A stretch of DNA of 10,246 bases from DASQWP01 sp050697555 (GTDB taxonomy: Bacteria; Actinomycetota; Thermoleophilia; Gaiellales; Gaiellaceae): contig JBOHAD010000080.1 in NCBI GenBank assembly GCA_050697555.1, positions 1 through 10,246 of the forward strand. Reading direction: 5' to 3'. Positions 1-5,479 of the stretch are shown in pieces (the first letter of the stretch is position 1; each line of letters starts with the position of its first letter). Both the position numbers and the translations under genes were made by a program. Below the pieces are notes generated by a model. It was not told the DNA's origin. It searched no databases and worked only from the letters and a program-made list of their open reading frames with translations.

Positions 1-437
1 CCGAAGTACGCCCTCTTGGGCCGCACGATGTTGAAGAGCTTGAGGCAGACGGTGGCGACGCCGCGGAAGTGCCCTGGGCGCGCCACGCCCTCCAGCTCGG
101 CGGCGAGCCGCTCGACGTCGACCCAGGACTGGAAGCCCTCCGGATACATCTCCTCCGTGGGCGGGACGAAGAGGTAGTCGACGCCCCATTCCTCGGCGAG
201 TCGCGCGTCCGCCTCCTCGTCGCGCGGGTAGCGCCCGAAGTCCTCCTCCGGCCCGAACTGCGCCGGGTTGACGAAGATGCTCGTGACGAGGACGTCGCAC
301 TCGCGCCGCGCGGCGTCGATGAGGGCGCGGTGCCCGCCGTGGAGGCCTCCCATCGTCGGGACGAGCCCGAGCTCGAATCCCGTGCGCACCGGCTCGAGCG
401 CGGCCTCCACGCCGGAGATGCTGCGCAGCGTCCTCAC
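1..437 (-). CDS. panC: Pantothenate synthetase (pantoate--beta-alanine ligase), N-terminal half, cut by window edge
   Basis: PanC joins pantoate and beta-alanine using ATP (via pantoyl-adenylate), the last step of pantothenate (vitamin B5) synthesis in the cytoplasm. I translated the minus strand by hand; 145 codons are present, about half of the usual roughly 280. Family motifs visible are PTMGGLHGGH (residues 27-36, the nucleotide-binding HIGH-like motif), TSIFVNPAQF (52-61), RYPRD (69-73) and ARPGHFRGV (119-127), followed by the start of the VRPKRAYFG segment. The start is GTG at 437, which overlaps the TGA of the upstream DUF2520 gene as GTGA, so the two are probably translationally coupled. 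No ATG start lies near the expected N-terminus. The C-terminal half, including the KMSKS-like region, lies left of the window. Identity is essentially certain; only completeness is unknown. Confidence 0.96.
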   Translation of the reverse strand, partial: MRTLRSISGVEAALEPVRTGFELGLVPTMGGLHGGHRALIDAARRECDVLVTSIFVNPAQFGPEEDFGRYPRDEEADARLAEEWGVDYLFVPPTEEMYPEGFQSWVDVERLAAELEGVARPGHFRGVATVCLKLFNIVRPKRAYF

Positions 438-1126
438 AGAGCCGCCACCGTCGCCGTCGCGTCTGCGAGCGCCCGGTACATCGGCTCGAGCTGCGGGCGG
501 CGGGCGCGGATCTCGGCCAGGTGCCGCTCGACTGTCTCCCAGTCCCCGCGGGCGATCGGGCCCGTGAGCTCGAAGCCGTTCTCGATCGTGCGCCGCATGA
601 GCGGCTCGAGCGCCTCGGGAGGCGCGCCGGCGGCACGGAAGAGTTCCGCGGCCGCCCAGTGGATCGTGACCAGGTAGTTGGAGGCGATCGCGGCGCCCGC
701 GTGGTAGGCCGGGCGCTCCTCGTCGTCGAGCTCGAACGGCTCGAGCCCGAGGACGCGGGCGAGCTCGAACCCGGCCGCGACGGCTTCCCGGCCCTCGCCG
801 CTCACCGCCGCCCAGGCCCCTTCGAGCTGCTCCGGCCCGCGCGCGTGTGTGAAGGTCTGGAGCGGGTGGAGGCTGAACCGGCGCTCGTGCGGGTCGAGCT
901 CGCCGAGCCGGCACGCGCCGCTCGTGTGCGCGACCCACGGCCCCGGCCGGATCGCCCCGGCGACCTCGGCGATCGCGCGGTCCGGCACGCAGAGCAGGAC
1001 GAGGTCGGCATCGCCGACATCGAGCTCCCGGCCGGTCGTGCGCGTTTTGACACGCTCGGCGAGGCGCGAGGCCACGGCGCTGCCGACGCGTCCCGCGCCG
1101 ACGACGACGGCTGCCGTGAACTCCAT
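434..1126 (-). CDS. Rossmann-like / DUF2520 oxidoreductase-type protein, first gene of the panC operon
   Basis: This 230-residue protein has an N-terminal NAD(P)-binding Rossmann fold with the dinucleotide motif VGAGRVG (residues 9-15), a strand ending LLCVPD (44-49), and HTSG (67-70). The C-terminal half resembles DUF2520, with SLHPLQTF (85-92), YHAGAAIASNYL (141-152) and TGPIARGD (188-195). The layout is that of 6-phosphogluconate or ketopantoate reductase-like enzymes. Families of this type often sit beside panC, as here, where its TGA overlaps the panC GTG. The pathway step still missing beside panC is the reduction of ketopantoate, so a PanE/PanG-like role is a reasonable inference, but the substrate cannot be read from the sequence. 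The ATG start at 1126 has a TGGAG-type ribosome site about four bases upstream (minus strand of 1131-1135), slightly close. Family call is secure, reaction is not. Confidence 0.88.
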   Translation of the reverse strand: MEFTAAVVVGAGRVGSAVASRLAERVKTRTTGRELDVGDADLVLLCVPDRAIAEVAGAIRPGPWVAHTSGACRLGELDPHERRFSLHPLQTFTHARGPEQLEGAWAAVSGEGREAVAAGFELARVLGLEPFELDDEERPAYHAGAAIASNYLVTIHWAAAELFRAAGAPPEALEPLMRRTIENGFELTGPIARGDWETVERHLAEIRARRPQLEPMYRALADATATVAAL

Positions 1127-1251
1127 GAGGCTCCAGTTCCGTTGGGGATACCGGGCAAAGTCAGTCTACCCGCGGCCGTGCCAGGATCGCGCCGCCGAGC
1201 GACGAGAGCTGAGCCGGTCGGGAGACCTCCGCTCGCTACCCTTGACGGTGC
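1127..1251. promoter_or_regulatory. Divergent intergenic region between the DUF2520-panC and msrBA operons
   Basis: This 125-base non-coding gap separates two divergently transcribed operons and must hold both promoters. On the minus strand TAGACT (1168-1163) is the best -10-like hexamer for the DUF2520-panC operon, giving a leader of roughly 30 bases before the ribosome site. I saw no convincing TTGACA-like -35 at the right distance. On the plus strand the TACCCT described separately sits next to the msrB start. I found no long inverted repeat suggesting an operator. Confidence 0.45.
1237..1242 (+). promoter_or_regulatory. Candidate -10 element TACCCT for a leaderless msrB transcript
   Basis: TACCCT ends nine bases before the msrB ATG, so transcription would begin at or very near the start codon. 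There is no Shine-Dalgarno sequence between it and the ATG. No good -35 is visible. The match to TANNNT alone is weak, but the same arrangement recurs before three other genes in the window. Confidence 0.35.
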
Positions 1252-1662
1252 ATGCCCGAGAAGGTGAAGAGAACAGAGGAGGAGTGGCGCCGCGAGCTCA
1301 CGCCCGAGCAGTATCGCGTCCTGCGCGAGAAGGGCACCGAGCGTGCGTTCACCGGCGAGCTCTACGCGACGAGGGAGCCGGGCACCTACCGCTGCGCCGG
1401 CTGCGGGGCCGAGCTCTTCCGTTCCGAGACCAAGTTCGAGTCCGGGACGGGCTGGCCAAGCTTCTACGAGCCTGCGAGCCCGGACGCCGTGGAGACGGAG
1501 CGCGACTGGAGCCTGCTCGTTCCGCGCACCGAGGTGCTCTGCGCCTCGTGCGGGGGGCATCTGGGGCACGTCTTCGGAGACGGGCCGCACCCGACCGGAC
1601 AGCGCTACTGCATCAACTCGTGCGCGCTCGAGCTCGAGCGCGAGGGAGGAGCGACCGAGTGA
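1252..1662 (+). CDS. msrB: Peptide-methionine (R)-S-oxide reductase MsrB
   Basis: MsrB reduces the R epimer of methionine sulfoxide in proteins, normally with thioredoxin as electron donor. The 136-residue protein is a complete single-domain SelR family member. It has two zinc-binding CxxC pairs (C48/C51 in CAGC and C97/C100 in CASC), the GTGWPSF motif (65-71), GGHLGHVF (101-108) and the catalytic cysteine C120 in RYCINS. The usual resolving cysteine of GCGWPSF enzymes is replaced by threonine (T66), and an extra cysteine, C124, lies four residues after the catalytic one. The ATG at 1252 begins a family-typical N-terminus and has no ribosome site, but a -10-like hexamer lies just upstream. 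Its TGA overlaps the GTG of msrA, forming an msrB-msrA operon. Confidence 0.96.
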   Translation: MPEKVKRTEEEWRRELTPEQYRVLREKGTERAFTGELYATREPGTYRCAGCGAELFRSETKFESGTGWPSFYEPASPDAVETERDWSLLVPRTEVLCASCGGHLGHVFGDGPHPTGQRYCINSCALELEREGGATE

Positions 1663-2126
1663 CCGAGAAGGCGACGTTCGGCGCCGGCTGCTTCTGGGGC
1701 GTCGAGGTCGAGTTCCGGAACGTCCCGGGGGTGGTGGATGCCGCGGTCGGCTACGAGGGCGGCACGCTGGAGAACCCGACCTACGAGCAGGTGTGCAGGA
1801 AGGATACGGGCCACGCCGAGGTGGTCGAGGTCGCGTTCGACCCCGCCGAGGTCTCGTACGACGAGCTCCTCGACACCTTCTTCGAGCTGCACGATCCCAC
1901 GCAGCTAAATCGGCAGGGCCCCGACGTCGGCACGCAGTATCGCTCCGTCGTGTTCACGCATTCCGCGGAGCAGGAGCAGGCCGCCCGGGCGGCCAGGGAG
2001 CGAGCGCAGGAGCGCCTCGACCGCCCCGTCGTCACGGCGATCGAGCCCGCCTCGGACTTCTGGCGCGCCGAGGAATACCACCAGCAGTACCTGGTGAAGC
2101 GCGGCGTGGCTTCCTGCCGGATCTAG
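1659..2126 (+). CDS. msrA: Peptide-methionine (S)-S-oxide reductase MsrA
   Basis: MsrA reduces the S epimer of methionine sulfoxide and so complements the MsrB encoded just upstream; together they repair both diastereomers after oxidative damage. The 155-residue protein has the catalytic GCFWG motif (C11), GYEGG (31-35), DTGHAEVVEV (49-58), GTQYRS (91-96) and EEYHQQYL (138-145). A C-terminal cysteine, C153, is a likely resolving residue, and C46 is another cysteine. The start is GTG at 1659, overlapping the msrB TGA by four bases, with a good GGGAGGA ribosome site at 1644-1650. Upstream in-frame codons belong to an open shadow of msrB and would place unrelated sequence before the conserved N-terminus. 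The length is at the short, minimal end for the family. Confidence 0.96.
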   Translation: MTEKATFGAGCFWGVEVEFRNVPGVVDAAVGYEGGTLENPTYEQVCRKDTGHAEVVEVAFDPAEVSYDELLDTFFELHDPTQLNRQGPDVGTQYRSVVFTHSAEQEQAARAARERAQERLDRPVVTAIEPASDFWRAEEYHQQYLVKRGVASCRI

Positions 2127-2142
2127 CATCCGCCAAGGACCG

Positions 2143-2172
2143 TTGCGGTGCGTCCGGGGACCTGCCTACACT
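2143..2172 (+). promoter_or_regulatory. Candidate promoter (TTGCGG, 18 bases, TACACT) for fmdB-udg
   Basis: This is the best-looking promoter in the window. A -35-like TTGCGG (2143-2148) is followed after 18 bases by a -10-like TACACT (2167-2172), which ends nine bases before the fmdB ATG. It lies in the 55-base gap after msrA, where I see no convincing terminator hairpin. The predicted transcript would have almost no leader, consistent with the lack of a ribosome site. Confidence 0.5.
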
Positions 2173-2181
2173 CCGCGAGCG

Positions 2182-2394
2182 ATGCCGATCTACGAGTTCG
2201 TGTGCATGACGTGCGAGAGCCACTTCGAGGAGCTCCTCGGAGTGAGCGAGCCCGACCCGGCCTGCCCCGACTGCGGGGCCGAGCGGGTCGCGCGCCAGCT
2301 CTCCGTGTTCGCGGCTCACGGCACCGCCGAGCAGCCGAGCTTCGGCGGAAGCGGAGGCGGCTGCTGCGGCGGGAGCTGTGGCTGCGGCGCCTGA
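2182..2394 (+). CDS. FmdB-family zinc ribbon protein with Cys/Gly-rich tail
   Basis: This is a 70-residue protein of the FmdB / CxxC-CxxC regulatory family. It starts with the family signature MPIYEFVC and has two zinc knuckles, C8/C11 (CMTC) and C28/C31 (CPDC). FmdB was named as a presumed regulator of formamidase in Methylophilus, but most members have no proven role, so no specific function is claimed. After about residue 54 it becomes glycine-rich and ends in GGGCCGGSCGCGA, which adds four cysteines (C61, C62, C66, C68). The ATG at 2182 is chosen because the conserved MPIYEF begins there; a start at 2143 would add 13 unrelated residues and overlap the promoter. The following uracil-DNA glycosylase gene overlaps or abuts its end, so the two are probably co-transcribed. 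Confidence 0.9.
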   Translation: MPIYEFVCMTCESHFEELLGVSEPDPACPDCGAERVARQLSVFAAHGTAEQPSFGGSGGGCCGGSCGCGA

Positions 2395-3073
2395 AGCCTT
2401 GACCCGTCGGGCGGCGCTCGAGGCGTACGCCGCCGAGACCGCTAGCTGCACGCGCTGCCCCCTCGCCCAGGGGCGCACGCAGGTCGTCTTCGGCGTCGGC
2501 GACCCGGACGCGGACCTCATGTTCGTCGGCGAGGCGCCCGGCTTCCACGAGGACAAGCAGGGCTACCCGTTCGTCGGCTCGGCAGGCAAGCTCCTCGACC
2601 AGCTCCTCGAGGGCATCGGCCTGTCTCGACGTGACGTGTACATAGCGAACGTGATCAAGTGCCGGCCCCCCGGCAACCGCGATCCCCAGCCGGACGAGAT
2701 CGAGGCCTGCGAGTCCCATCTCTTCCGCCAGATCGAGCTGATCGAGCCCAAGCTGATCTCCACGCTCGGCAACTTCGCCACCAAGCTTCTCTCCGGGAAG
2801 CCGCACGGGATCACCCGCGTGCACGGGCGCCCGCAGGAGGCGACTCTCGGCGGCCGCCAGGTGACGCTCTTCCCCATCTACCACCCGGCCGCGGCGCTCT
2901 ACACGCCTGCGATGCTGAAGACGCTCGAGGAGGACTTCGCCCGCATTCCGGCGCTCCTCGAGGGGGAGCCTGCAGCTCCGGCGCCTATCACGGCGGCGGC
3001 CGTCATCCCGTTCCCGGCGGTTGCGGCCGCGGCGCCCGCTCAGCCGCCCGACGAGCAGCTCGGCCTCTTCTAG
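2378..3073 (+). CDS. Type 4 (Fe-S) uracil-DNA glycosylase with C-terminal QLGLF peptide
   Basis: The product removes uracil from DNA, starting base excision repair of deaminated cytosine. Type 4 enzymes carry a 4Fe-4S cluster; the four expected cysteines are C24, C27, C95 and C111. Other motifs are GEAPGFHED (51-59, uracil-binding and catalytic region), PFVGSAGKLL (64-73), NVIKCRPPGNR (91-101) and the late FPIYHP (165-170). After about residue 195 comes an alanine/proline-rich, probably disordered linker ending exactly in QLGLF (227-231), which resembles sliding-clamp-binding peptides. The start is uncertain: GTG at 2378 overlaps fmdB by 17 bases, while TTG at 2399 would place the first cysteine where it lies in compact homologues. 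Neither has a well-spaced ribosome site. Residue numbers here use GTG 2378. Confidence 0.93.
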   Translation: MAAAPEALTRRAALEAYAAETASCTRCPLAQGRTQVVFGVGDPDADLMFVGEAPGFHEDKQGYPFVGSAGKLLDQLLEGIGLSRRDVYIANVIKCRPPGNRDPQPDEIEACESHLFRQIELIEPKLISTLGNFATKLLSGKPHGITRVHGRPQEATLGGRQVTLFPIYHPAAALYTPAMLKTLEEDFARIPALLEGEPAAPAPITAAAVIPFPAVAAAAPAQPPDEQLGLF

Positions 3074-3076
3074 TCT
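3071..3076 (+). promoter_or_regulatory. Candidate -10 element TAGTCT for a leaderless methyltransferase transcript
   Basis: TAGTCT ends seven bases before the methyltransferase ATG. Its first three bases are also the stop codon of the glycosylase gene. No ribosome site occurs in the ten bases between the two genes and no -35 is evident. It would let the methyltransferase and t6A genes be transcribed separately from fmdB-udg. Confidence 0.4.
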
Positions 3077-3083
3077 TTCTCAC

Positions 3084-3956
3084 ATGAAGGAAGGGGCCGA
3101 TCCCTGGGCCCGCTGGGTGCTGGAGAAGCGCGCCTTCGGCGGCGACTCGAAGCGCATCGAGGCGTCTCGCGACCGGATGGAGGCCATGCGCGAGCGCGTC
3201 CTCGCCGGCGCGGACGTCCAGGAAGGCGACGTAGTCCTCGACGTCGGGACGGGCGACGGGCTCATCGCCTTCGCCGCGCTTCCGCTCGTCGGCGAGAGCG
3301 GCAAGGTGATCTTCAGCGACGTCTCCGAAGAGCTGCTGGGGCATTGCCGAGAAGTTGCCGGGGAAGCCGTGGGGTGCGAGTTCCTCGTCTGCTCGGCCGA
3401 CGATCTCCCGCTTGCGGATGAGTCGGTCGATGTCGTCACCACCCGTTCGGTCCTCATCTACGTGAAGGACAAGGCATGCGCGTTCGGGGAGTTCCACCGC
3501 GTGCTCAGGCTTGGCGGACGGCTCTCGATCTTCGAGCCGGTGAACCGCTTCGGGTATCCCTGGCCGCCGGAGCGGTTCTTCGGCTACGACGTCACGCCGA
3601 TGATCGATCTGACGAAGAAGGTCATGGCCGTCTACGACCGACTCCAGCCGCCTGACGACCCGATGCTCGATTTCGACGAGCGCGACCTCCTCCAGCAGGT
3701 GGAGGAAGCGCGATTTCGGGACGTGCGGATGACACTCGAGGCCGAGATCGAGCCGCGGCCGATGGCGGCAGGGTTCTCGTGGGACTCATTCCTCAAGCTG
3801 GCGGGCAACCCGCGCGTTCCGCCGCTCGAGAAGGTACTCGACGAAGCGCTCACGCCCGAGGAGAAGGAGCGGTTCTCCGCCCATCTTCGTCCACTCGTCG
3901 AGCGAGGTGAGGGCGACAGCCGGCTCGCGGTCGCCTACTTGCGGGCGATCAAGTGA
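3084..3956 (+). CDS. Class I SAM-dependent methyltransferase, substrate unknown
   Basis: This 290-residue protein has the Rossmann-type methyltransferase signature. Motif I is VVLDVGTGDGL (50-60), followed by an acidic residue after strand 2 (VIFSDVS, 75-81), then CSADDLPLADESVDVV (103-118), and a post-motif region with FHRVLRLGGRLSIFEPVNR (137-155). This resembles the Methyltransf_11/25 and UbiE-like groups that methylate small molecules; the C-terminal 130 residues give no recognisable substrate clue. The ATG at 3084 follows the upstream stop by ten bases and has a -10-like hexamer instead of a ribosome site; the upstream in-frame extension is a shadow of the glycosylase gene. Its TGA overlaps the tsaE GTG, so it is coupled to the t6A genes. 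It is not recognisable as TrmO, the enzyme that methylates t6A. Confidence 0.88.
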   Translation: MKEGADPWARWVLEKRAFGGDSKRIEASRDRMEAMRERVLAGADVQEGDVVLDVGTGDGLIAFAALPLVGESGKVIFSDVSEELLGHCREVAGEAVGCEFLVCSADDLPLADESVDVVTTRSVLIYVKDKACAFGEFHRVLRLGGRLSIFEPVNRFGYPWPPERFFGYDVTPMIDLTKKVMAVYDRLQPPDDPMLDFDERDLLQQVEEARFRDVRMTLEAEIEPRPMAAGFSWDSFLKLAGNPRVPPLEKVLDEALTPEEKERFSAHLRPLVERGEGDSRLAVAYLRAIK

Positions 3957-4414
3957 TCGAGCTCCTCTCGTCCTCGCCGGAGGAGACCGAGCGCATCGCC
4001 GCTGCGATCGCGCTTGAGCTCTTTCCCGGCGACATCGTCACCGTCGCCGGCGAGCTCGGCGCCGGCAAGACGACGTTCGTGCGCGGGGCCGCGCGGGCGC
4101 TCGGCATCACGGGGCCCGTGACGAGCCCGACGTACACGATCGGGAACCGCTACACCGGGGACCCGGATGTCTCGCACCTCGACCTCTACCGGTTCGAGGG
4201 CATGTCCGCTCCCGAGTGGGGCGACCTCGAACGCTACTTCGACGAGGCGGTCGTCTTCGTCGAGTGGCCCGAGGCCGCTGCCGGCTGGCTCCCCGAGCCG
4301 CGCGTCCGCGTGCGGTTGCGGCACCAGGGGGCGGCGCATAGACTTGTGGCTCTCGAAAACCTCGAAAAAGCCCTGGAAATCAGGCTATCTACTGGTGCTG
4401 ATCCTCGCGTTTGA
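3953..4414 (+). CDS. tsaE: tRNA t6A37 biosynthesis ATPase TsaE
   Basis: TsaE is the ATPase partner of TsaB and TsaD in making N6-threonylcarbamoyladenosine at position 37 of ANN-decoding tRNAs, and is needed to cycle the complex. The 153-residue protein matches the usual family length. It has the Walker A motif GELGAGKTT (33-41), the SPTYTI segment (58-63), HLDLYRF (75-81) and VEWPE (103-107). The start is GTG at 3953, overlapping the methyltransferase TGA; the protein then begins IELLSSSPEETERIA, a normal N-terminus. The last 25 or so residues are encoded by a visibly AT-richer stretch and overlap the tsaB start by about 20 bases. Confidence 0.95.
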   Translation: MIELLSSSPEETERIAAAIALELFPGDIVTVAGELGAGKTTFVRGAARALGITGPVTSPTYTIGNRYTGDPDVSHLDLYRFEGMSAPEWGDLERYFDEAVVFVEWPEAAAGWLPEPRVRVRLRHQGAAHRLVALENLEKALEIRLSTGADPRV

Positions 4415-4994
4415 CACCGCCACCGACGTGGCGACGAGCGCGCTCGTGCGGGACGGAGAGGTGCTCGGAGAGCGCGTCACGCGCGCGGTCCGCGTCCTCG
4501 ACGACTTCGAGCACCTGCTTCGCGAGGCCGGCTTCGAGGCGGACGACGTCGAGGGCATCGTCGTTGGCCGCGGGCCCGGGAGCTACACCGGCCTGCGCAT
4601 GGGACTGGTCACGGCACGAACGCTCTCGTTCTCGCTGGGCGTTCCGGCTTCGGGCGTCTCCACGCTCGCCGCGCTCGCAGCGGGAGCTCCGGGCGCCGCC
4701 CCGGTGATCGACGGACGCCGCGGCGAGGCCTTCGTCCTCGCCGACGGCGAGCCCACGTGCGTCGCGGCCGAGAAGCTCCGCGTCGATAGCGGCCGCACGT
4801 ACGTGGGCGACGGGGCCGTTCGCTACCGCGTCCACCTCGAAGAGGCGGGCGGGCTCGTGCCTGCCGACGACGACCCTGTCCACGTCCCCTGGGCGCGCCA
4901 TCACGCCGCCCTCGCGGGCGACTTCGGCGCCGCCGGGGACGTCGAGCCGATCTACCTCCGCCTACCCGACGCCGAGAGGGCCTTGCGCCGGTGA
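4395..4994 (+). CDS. tsaB: tRNA t6A37 threonylcarbamoyltransferase complex subunit TsaB
   Basis: TsaB is an ASKHA-fold, catalytically inactive relative of TsaD that dimerises with it to form the platform of the t6A complex. With GTG 4395 as start it has 199 residues: LILAFDTATD at 2-11, GRGPGSYTGLRMG (58-70, the family hallmark), IDGRRGEAF (105-113) and the terminal PIYLR (185-189). GTG 4395 is chosen because TsaB proteins begin right at the phosphate-1-like strand ILAFDT; longer in-frame extensions run through tsaE in another frame. The segment normally holding the HSExL helix appears shortened (near residues 28-42). It overlaps the end of tsaE, and its TGA overlaps the rimI GTG. Confidence 0.94.
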   Translation: MLILAFDTATDVATSALVRDGEVLGERVTRAVRVLDDFEHLLREAGFEADDVEGIVVGRGPGSYTGLRMGLVTARTLSFSLGVPASGVSTLAALAAGAPGAAPVIDGRRGEAFVLADGEPTCVAAEKLRVDSGRTYVGDGAVRYRVHLEEAGGLVPADDDPVHVPWARHHAALAGDFGAAGDVEPIYLRLPDAERALRR

Positions 4995-5458
4995 TCGACG
5001 TCCGCCGCCTCACGCTCGCCGACCTCGGTGACATCGAGCGTATCGAGCAGCGTGTCTATCCGACGCCCTGGTCGCGCTCCATGTTTGCGGGGGAGCTCGC
5101 CAAGCCGGCGTCCATCTCGCTCGGCGCGTTCGCGGAGAACGGGCGCCTCCTCGGCTACCTCGTGGTCTCCCGCTACGTCGACGCCTGGCACATCATGAAC
5201 CTGGCCGTCGACACCGCCTGCCGGCGCGCGGGGGTGGGGAGCAAGATGCTCGACCGGCTCTTCGACCTCACCGCCGGCGATCCTCGCCGCGGCTACACGC
5301 TCGAGGTGCGCGTCTCCAACCGAGCCGCGATCGCGCTCTACGAGCGCTTCGGCTTCGAGGCGAGCGGACTCCGGCGCGGCTACTACACCGACAACCGTGA
5401 GGACGCCCTGGTCATGTGGAAGGACCCGATCCGGACCAGGGAGGCGGCCCGTGGGTAA
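4991..5458 (+). CDS. rimI: Ribosomal protein S18-alanine N-acetyltransferase (RimI-type GNAT)
   Basis: RimI transfers acetyl from acetyl-CoA to the N-terminal alanine of ribosomal protein S18 in E. coli; in other bacteria substrates may be broader. The 155-residue GNAT protein has the family opening with PTPWSRSMFAGEL (24-36), the acetyl-CoA loop RRAGVGSKML (78-87), LEVRVSNRAAIALYERFGFE (104-123) with the expected E105, N110 and Y117, and RRGYYTDNREDALVM (128-142). All are typical of RimI rather than generic GNATs. It starts with GTG 4991 inside the tsaB stop (GTGA). Its position between tsaB and tsaD is the common actinobacterial order. It ends in TAA, with a GGAGG-like stretch right after that probably serves tsaD. 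Confidence 0.94.
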   Translation: MIDVRRLTLADLGDIERIEQRVYPTPWSRSMFAGELAKPASISLGAFAENGRLLGYLVVSRYVDAWHIMNLAVDTACRRAGVGSKMLDRLFDLTAGDPRRGYTLEVRVSNRAAIALYERFGFEASGLRRGYYTDNREDALVMWKDPIRTREAARG

Positions 5459-5479
5459 GGAGGGGGCTCGCGGGCGACC

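Noticed and set aside
849..1658. Plus-strand open frame continuous with msrA that would extend it by 270 codons
   Set aside because: It runs antisense through the DUF2520 gene and out of frame through msrB. The conserved MsrA N-terminus and a good ribosome site both point to GTG 1659.
2127..2181. Possible terminator after msrA (CCGC...GCGG)
   Set aside because: Only a four-base stem with an 11-base loop and no T-run; the bases fit better as a promoter for fmdB.
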